Origin: Oscillospiraceae bacterium | GTDB taxonomy: Bacteria > Bacillota > Clostridia > Oscillospirales > Acutalibacteraceae | Assembly (NCBI GenBank): GCA_015065645.1 | Contig: SVPW01000003.1 | Coordinates: forward strand, 28,362-92,361 | DNA: 64,000 bases | Direction: 5' to 3' | Shown: piece after piece, positions 59,578 to 64,000 of the stretch | Layout of the letters: each line of letters starts with the position of its first letter | Position numbering within the stretch: the stretch's first letter is position 1 | Program-made: the position numbers and the translations under genes | The notes under the pieces: model-generated | What the model saw: the letters and a program-made list of their open reading frames with translations, nothing else | What the model was told of the DNA's origin: nothing | Databases searched by the model: none

Positions 59578-60109
59578 TTTGAAAAGGAAAAAACATATTG
59601 TGAAAATGTGCCTTACAGCAATGTTTTGTGCTGTTATTACATTTTGTTCTTGGATTTCTTTTCCCATGCCGGGAGGGGTTGCGATAACGCTTCAAATCTT
59701 TGCGGTTTCCCTTTGCGGCTGTGTTTTGGGTCCTGTTTGGGGAGGAGCTTGCGTTGCGGTATATATTCTGGTTGGTGCGTCAGGTTTTCCTGTTTTTTCT
59801 CTCCTTTCGGGAGGAGTTGCTCAGATTGCAGGTCCCACAGGCGGATTTTTGATAGGATTTTTAGCGCTTGCAGTATTTTGTGGCATATCACAACGCATAA
59901 AAAAAGCTTGTTTTGGTGCAATAATTTGTTTTTTGGGTCTTGTGGTGTGTCACTTTTTTGGTATAGTGTGGTTTATGGTGGTTACGAATAATAGCTTTTT
60001 ATCATCGGTGGTGATTTGTTCTTTGCCATATATTTTAAAGGATATTATTTTAGTATCTGCCGCCATTTTTACGGCAAAAATAAAGATTATCAAAAAATTA
60101 ACAATTTAA
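59570..60109 (+). CDS. bioY: Biotin transporter substrate-binding S component
   Basis: A 179-residue, six-TM membrane protein, the S component of the ECF-type biotin importer. The block MPGGVAITLQIFAVSLCGCVLGPVWG and GASGFPVFSLLSGGVAQIAGPTGGFLIGF are BioY hallmarks. Without bio synthesis genes nearby, the birA-bioY pair suggests biotin scavenging. ATG at 59570 follows GTGAGAAGA; longer starts lie inside birA. Confidence 0.95.
   Translation: MGDLKRKKHIVKMCLTAMFCAVITFCSWISFPMPGGVAITLQIFAVSLCGCVLGPVWGGACVAVYILVGASGFPVFSLLSGGVAQIAGPTGGFLIGFLALAVFCGISQRIKKACFGAIICFLGLVVCHFFGIVWFMVVTNNSFLSSVVICSLPYILKDIILVSAAIFTAKIKIIKKLTI
60087..60104. promoter_or_regulatory. Candidate Rex operator upstream of the alcohol dehydrogenase
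   Basis: TTATCAA-AAAA-TTAACAA matches TTGTTAA-N4-TTAACAA at 12 of 14 positions, with a perfect right half. It lies inside the 3' end of bioY, 18 bp before the -35 box of the dehydrogenase promoter. Confidence 0.45.
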
Positions 60110-60122
60110 TATCCTTTTCGGC

Positions 60123-60151
60123 TTGATTTTATAATGGATAGATATTATAAT
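60123..60151 (+). promoter_or_regulatory. Promoter of the alcohol dehydrogenase gene
   Basis: TTGATT, a 17-bp spacer and TATAAT, ~48 bp before the ATG. Confidence 0.82.
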
Positions 60152-60199
60152 AAAATATAGCATAGTTCTATTTTTCAAATAAAAGAAGGGTGATTTAAA

Positions 60200-61345
60200 A
60201 TGAATAAGTTTATGCTTAACGAAACCTCTTATCATGGCGCAGGTGCTATTGCCGCTGTTCCGCAGGAGGTTCAAAACCGTGGATTTAAAAAGGTTTTTGT
60301 TGCAACCGATCCTGACCTTATTAAGTTTGGTGTTGCCGCAAAGGTTACCGATCTGCTTGATAAAGCAGGTATTGATTATGCTGTTTATTCAGATATTAAG
60401 GCAAACCCCACCATTGAGAATGTTCAAAACGGTGTTGCCGCATTCAAAGCAGCTCAGGCTGATTGTATCGTAGCAATAGGTGGCGGTTCTGCAATGGATA
60501 CTGCAAAGGCTATCGGTATTATTATCACTAATCCTGAGTATGCTGATGTTCGTTCTTTGGAGGGCGTTGCTCCCACAAAGAATCCTTGCGTTCCCATAAT
60601 TGCGGTTCCCACAACCGCAGGTACTGCTGCAGAGGTTACTATCAACTATGTTATTACCGATGTTGAAAATAAGAGAAAGTTCGTTTGCGTTGATGCACAC
60701 GATATTCCTGTAGTAGCTGTTGTTGATTCTGATATGATGTCCTCCATGCCTGCGGCTTTAACTGCTGCTACCGGTATGGATGCTTTAACACACGCTATTG
60801 AAGGCTATATAACCAAGGGTGCTTGGGAGCTTTCCGATATGTTCCACATCAAGGCTATTGAGATAATCGCACGTTCACTTCGTGATGCTGTTGCAGGCAA
60901 GGCAGAAGGCCGTGAGGGTATGGCTCTTGGTCAGTATGTAGCAGGTATGGGATTCTCTAATGTTGGTCTTGGTGTTGACCATTCAATGGCTCATACACTT
61001 TCTGCTTACTATGATATGCCTCACGGTAAGGCTTGTGCAACACTTCTTCCCACAGTTATGGCATTTAACGCTCCCTGCACAGGTGAAAAGTACCGTGATA
61101 TAGCTATTGCTATGGGTGTTAAGGGTGTTGAGGCTATGTCTCAGGAAGAATACCGTGCAGCTGCGGTTGATGCTGTTAAAAAGCTTGCTGAGGATGTTGG
61201 TATTCAAACTTCTCTTAAAGGTATTGTTAAGGAAGAGGAGTTACATCAGCTTTCTGTTGATGCCTTTAATGATGCTTGCCGTCCCGGAAATCCCAGAGAT
61301 GTAAGTGTTGAAGAGATAGAAGAGCTTTACAGAAGCCTTATGTAA
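60200..61345 (+). CDS. Iron-containing alcohol dehydrogenase, FucO/lactaldehyde reductase-like
   Basis: A 381-residue group III alcohol dehydrogenase that reduces aldehydes with NADH. GGGSAMDTAKAIG (about 93) binds NAD. PTTAGTAAEVT, TGMDALTHAIEGY, and the metal His residues in GVDHSMAHTLSAYYDMPHGKACA are in place. The closest remembered match is lactaldehyde:propanediol oxidoreductase (FucO), which makes 1,2-propanediol from fucose or rhamnose breakdown, but no such pathway genes are here; a general ethanol/propanediol role is open. AAGAAGGG precedes the ATG. Monocistronic between its promoter and a terminator. Confidence 0.93.
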   Translation: MNKFMLNETSYHGAGAIAAVPQEVQNRGFKKVFVATDPDLIKFGVAAKVTDLLDKAGIDYAVYSDIKANPTIENVQNGVAAFKAAQADCIVAIGGGSAMDTAKAIGIIITNPEYADVRSLEGVAPTKNPCVPIIAVPTTAGTAAEVTINYVITDVENKRKFVCVDAHDIPVVAVVDSDMMSSMPAALTAATGMDALTHAIEGYITKGAWELSDMFHIKAIEIIARSLRDAVAGKAEGREGMALGQYVAGMGFSNVGLGVDHSMAHTLSAYYDMPHGKACATLLPTVMAFNAPCTGEKYRDIAIAMGVKGVEAMSQEEYRAAAVDAVKKLAEDVGIQTSLKGIVKEEELHQLSVDAFNDACRPGNPRDVSVEEIEELYRSLM

Positions 61346-61354
61346 TATAAATTT

Positions 61355-61395
61355 TAATTCCCTTATGCGTCTATTCGCATAAGGGAATTTTTTTA
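61355..61395. terminator. Bidirectional terminator between adh and lysR-type genes
   Basis: AATTCCCTTATGCG and CGCATAAGGGAATT are perfect 14-bp arms with a T run after them; the minus-strand LysR stop lies at its edge. Confidence 0.92.
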
Positions 61396-62349
61396 TGTTT
61401 TTTTAATTATATTTGAGGCGCAAACCTGACGGGCTACCTCAATAAAATTTTTCATAACGGCGGTTTTTGGTGTGCCTATTTTACTTGCTAAATATACGGT
61501 GCGTTTTGCCTGAAGATGGTCAAGTACAAAGTAGAGAACATCCTCACTGCTGTCTGCAACCGAAAGCACAATGGTTTCTGCCGTTAAAAGTGCGCCAATG
61601 CCTGCCCTCATAAGATTATAGTGCATAATGTAGTTTTTGGAGTTTTTTACGCTGTAAGGGGTTATTGCATAATCATTGAATAATTGAAGCATTTTAGAAT
61701 TTATGTTGGTTATAAACTTAACACCGTCAAAAATGGAAAGGTCTTTAATCTTTTTGCTCTGCGGATAGGAGTGTTCGGCAAGCTGTTTATAGGTTACCGA
61801 ATATTTTTCAAGCTCTGCGGCTTGCGGAAGACTTTTTGGTACGGCAATAATGAGCTTTTCGTCAAATAAGGGTGTAAGGTCGTAGCTTTGGGTATCCTGC
61901 ATATAGCTTAAAAGCAGGTCTAATTCACCCGATTGCAATTTTTCGTTGAGGTTGTATATATCGCCCACATTTCCTATATCAAGGCTCACTCTGACATCAG
62001 GATAACGCTTGTAAAATTCACCGCAGATGGTGGGAAGTAAATAGTATGAAACGGTACCCGAACCGCCTATTGAAAGGGTATCGGTTTTGCCTTCGGAAAG
62101 TCGTTTTATACGGCGCTTCATAATGGCTTCGCTTTCTAAAATATCCTCAAGCATATGTATGTAAACCTGACCCTTTGCGGTAAGGGATAAAGGAACGGTG
62201 GTGCGGTCAAATATCTGAAAACCAAGCTCCTTTTCAAGCCGTGATATAGAAGCGCTGAGTGCAGGCTGTGAGATATAAAGCTCCTTTGCGGCTTTGGTAA
62301 TGCTTTTGGCTTCGTAAACCTTGTATGCATATTTTGCTGAAAGTTCCAT
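61393..62349 (-). CDS. LysR-family transcriptional regulator
   Basis: A 318-residue LysR-type regulator. The N-terminal winged HTH (KSITKAAKELYISQPALSASISRLEKELGF) is classical. The effector-binding periplasmic-binding-protein-like domain (residues ~90-300) starts SIGGSGTVSYYLLP and includes GELDLLLSYMQD. I use the ATG at 62349 six bases after GAGG; an upstream in-frame ATG lacks spacing. It is convergent with adh and divergent from a MATE exporter gene, with a dyad between them, so the exporter is the likely target. Confidence 0.93.
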   Translation of the reverse strand: MELSAKYAYKVYEAKSITKAAKELYISQPALSASISRLEKELGFQIFDRTTVPLSLTAKGQVYIHMLEDILESEAIMKRRIKRLSEGKTDTLSIGGSGTVSYYLLPTICGEFYKRYPDVRVSLDIGNVGDIYNLNEKLQSGELDLLLSYMQDTQSYDLTPLFDEKLIIAVPKSLPQAAELEKYSVTYKQLAEHSYPQSKKIKDLSIFDGVKFITNINSKMLQLFNDYAITPYSVKNSKNYIMHYNLMRAGIGALLTAETIVLSVADSSEDVLYFVLDHLQAKRTVYLASKIGTPKTAVMKNFIEVARQVCASNIIKKT

Positions 62350-62399
62350 AACACACCTCATAACTTATATATTATAATATCATAGATATATTTATATTT

Positions 62400-62427
62400 G
62401 ATTATAGCATAAATCTGTGCTATTATC
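62400..62427. promoter_or_regulatory. Dyad operator between the lysR-type and MATE genes
   Basis: GATTATAGCA-N8-TGCTATTATC, with arms matching at 9 of 10 positions, lies midway between the divergent genes and contains the T-N11-A spacing expected of LysR boxes. Likely bound by the LysR protein encoded next to it. Confidence 0.5.
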
Positions 62428-62487
62428 AACTTATAAAGGAAAAATCAAGCAAAAAAGTTTATGCAGTGTTAAAAAAGGGGGATTGTA

Positions 62488-63867
62488 ATGGCTACAGCAC
62501 TACGTCACAGAAGTATTGATATGTGCAACGGTCCCATACTTAAAAAGGCAATTATATTTGCAATACCTGTTTTTATCACAAGTATTCTTCAACTGCTTTT
62601 TAATGCGGCAGATTTAATGGTTGTGGGCAATTTTTGCGGTAGCCGTTCGGTTGCGGCTGTTGGAGCAACAACCTCACTTTGCAGTTTGTTTGTAAATTTG
62701 TTTGTCGGTATAGCTTCGGGTGTTGGTGTTGCAGTAGCAACGGCTGTTGGAGCAAAGGATAACGACCGTGTTAGAAAAACGGTACATACAACCGTTCCTT
62801 TAGCGGCTCTTTGCGGAGCAATAATTAATATTGCAATATTTGCTTTAGCAACCCCCATGCTGAATCTTATGGAAACACCAAGTGATATAATAAATCTTTC
62901 GTCACTGTATATGAAGATATATTCCTTTGGAATGATACCAAGTATGGTATATAATTTTTCTGCGGCAATACTTCGTGCTAAGGGAGATACCGTTCGTCCG
63001 CTTATGTATTTAACGGTGGCAGGTATTGTTAATGTGGCGCTTAATCTTGTTTTTGTTTTATTTTTTAATATGGATGTTGGCGGCGTTGCGCTTGCAACCT
63101 CACTTTCAAAGGTGGTTTCTGCTGTTTGGGTAATTATTGACCTTATAAGGCGTGAAGATGAATGTAAATTTTACTTTTCAAAAATGCGTTTTTATGCGGC
63201 TCCAATAAAAAAGATACTTGCTATCGGTATTCCTGCGGGAATACAAAGCTCAATGTTTTCAATTTCAAATATAACGGTTCAAAGCTCGGTAAACTCCTTT
63301 GAATCCGAAGCCATTGCAGGGGCTGCCGCAGGGCAGAGTATTGATGCCTTTTCGGCAACCGCTTCAACAGCACTTCAGCAAACTGCTCTTAATTTTACGG
63401 GGCAAAATTTCGGTGCTAAAAAATTTGACCGTATAGTCAGAGTTTGGTTTATTTGTACGGCAATGGTAGTTATCAGTGAGCTTTTCTTAGGTTCTCTTTT
63501 AAATATTTTTTCATATCCGCTTCTTTCGCTTTATGTAAAAGATTCGGCGGTTGCGTTAAGCTATGGAGCCAAAAGAATGATGTTGGTTTCCGGATTCCAT
63601 TTTTTAATGGGTTCTATGAATGTTGCGGCAAGCGTTATAAGAGGAATGGGTTATTCAATTTCTACAATGCTTTTATCACTTTTTGCTAATTGCGGGCTCA
63701 GAATAATTTGGGTTCTTACGGTGTTTAAGCACTTCCGTGCTTCAAAATATGCTTGGCAGATTTTATATTCGGTATATCCTGTTTCGTGGATACTTGTATT
63801 CATTGCGATGAGTATAATATGCGTGATAATAATAAAGAAGCATAAGAGAAAAGACTGTGCTGCCTGA
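62488..63867 (+). CDS. MATE-family efflux transporter
   Basis: A 459-residue, twelve-TM multidrug/Na+ antiporter. The start LKKAIIFAIPVFITSILQLLFNAADLMVVGNFCG is a MATE signature, and an equivalent block in the second half (IPAGIQSSMFSISNITVQSSVNSF) reflects the internal duplication. C-terminal RRDCAA-like polar tail. Substrates cannot be inferred. AAAAAGGGGG precedes the ATG. Divergent from a LysR regulator. An insertion sequence begins 12 bases after its stop. Confidence 0.93.
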   Translation: MATALRHRSIDMCNGPILKKAIIFAIPVFITSILQLLFNAADLMVVGNFCGSRSVAAVGATTSLCSLFVNLFVGIASGVGVAVATAVGAKDNDRVRKTVHTTVPLAALCGAIINIAIFALATPMLNLMETPSDIINLSSLYMKIYSFGMIPSMVYNFSAAILRAKGDTVRPLMYLTVAGIVNVALNLVFVLFFNMDVGGVALATSLSKVVSAVWVIIDLIRREDECKFYFSKMRFYAAPIKKILAIGIPAGIQSSMFSISNITVQSSVNSFESEAIAGAAAGQSIDAFSATASTALQQTALNFTGQNFGAKKFDRIVRVWFICTAMVVISELFLGSLLNIFSYPLLSLYVKDSAVALSYGAKRMMLVSGFHFLMGSMNVAASVIRGMGYSISTMLLSLFANCGLRIIWVLTVFKHFRASKYAWQILYSVYPVSWILVFIAMSIICVIIIKKHKRKDCAA

Positions 63868-63878
63868 GGGCAGTGATA

Positions 63879-64000
63879 TGCACCCCAAAAGTTAGACGCT
63901 TTTGGAGGTGCATATTTTTATGGCAAAAAAGGAACAAATTTTTAGAAAATACTCGGCAGAATTTAAAATCGGTGTTATAATGGATATGCGAGAGAACCGA
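63879..64000 (+). mobile_element. Left end of an IS3-type insertion sequence (cut by window end)
   Basis: The terminal sequence TGCACCCCAAAAGTTAGAC at 63879 resembles IS3-group left ends. TGCACC-CAAAA and TTTTGGAGGTGCA form a subterminal inverted repeat that also places the RBS. The transposase gene starts 41 bp in. The far end and any target duplication are outside the window. Confidence 0.75.
63920..64000 (+). CDS. IS3-family transposase OrfA, N-terminus only
   Basis: The first 27 codons only are in the window (MAKKEQIFRKYSAEFK then IGVIMDMRENR). KYSAEFKxxVIMDMRE is typical of the HTH-containing OrfA of IS3-family elements. TTTTGGAGGTG precedes the ATG at 63920. The remainder, including the DDE catalytic OrfB, lies beyond the edge. 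Completeness and activity cannot be judged. Confidence 0.78.
   Translation, partial: MAKKEQIFRKYSAEFKIGVIMDMRENR

Overview
The window reads as a chromosomal stretch of a low-GC, strictly anaerobic Clostridia bacterium, most like the gut Oscillospirales/Ruminococcaceae. The evidence is a type A RNase P RNA, an Rnf ion pump next to an electron-bifurcating [FeFe]-hydrogenase, a dockerin-bearing secreted protein, an L27 with a cleavable leader next to the Prp protease, DnaD/DnaC-type primosome genes, and Gram-positive surface anchoring. Taxonomy below class level is inference.

Layout. 1-3.7 kb: end of metG, tatD, a 42-residue Asn/Gln-only microprotein, an ATPase gene on the minus strand and rnpB. 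3.8-12.2 kb: a ten-gene bifurcating hydrogenase operon (hydC, six signalling-type genes, a [2Fe-2S] protein, hydB, hydA). 12.2-18 kb: pyrophosphatase, phosphoesterase, mscL, dnaC/dnaD-like genes, galE, tRNA-Arg. 18-27.3 kb: pnuC with a long leader, a secreted dockerin metallophosphoesterase, an oxidoreductase divergent from an AraC regulator, and an NhaC antiporter. 27.4-31.3 kb: a ttcA-like gene and the rpmG-secE-nusG-rplK-rplA operon, with an unusually long SecE. 32-37 kb: rnfCDGEAB. 37-45.1 kb: a two-HTH regulator and a 1858-residue sortase-anchored VWA/pilin-domain adhesin. 45.2-48.1 kb: a CofE-like gene, a phosphodiesterase and three small linked genes. 48.2-54.6 kb: a dyad of DnaA-box-like motifs, murD, two M42 peptidases, a GNAT and a PLP enzyme. 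54.6-58.4 kb: rplU-prp-rpmA, a chain of hairpins, two DUF2007-type genes, obgE, mrnC. 58.4-64 kb: a transposase relic, birA-bioY, an iron alcohol dehydrogenase, a LysR regulator, a MATE exporter and the left end of an IS3-type element.

How it fits together. Three operons handle reducing equivalents: HydABC couples NADH and ferredoxin to H2, Rnf couples ferredoxin to NAD+ and an ion gradient, and the alcohol dehydrogenase consumes NADH. Each has a Rex-like palindrome (12 of 14 consensus positions) just upstream of its predicted -35 box, which suggests shared NADH/NAD+ control. Inside the hydrogenase operon sits a block of six genes (two DRTGG proteins, two GHKL ATPases, a PHP phosphoesterase and a second [FeFe]-hydrogenase-like protein that keeps the H-cluster cysteines but has Ala at the proton-relay position). 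It looks like a hydrogen- or redox-sensing signalling unit and is the best candidate here for an under-described system.

Other points of interest are mosaic multi-hairpin repeats at three loci, an unidentified pnuC leader, zinc-ribbon tails on several small proteins, and likely operators for BirA and LysR. All assignments come from reading the sequence; no database search was run.
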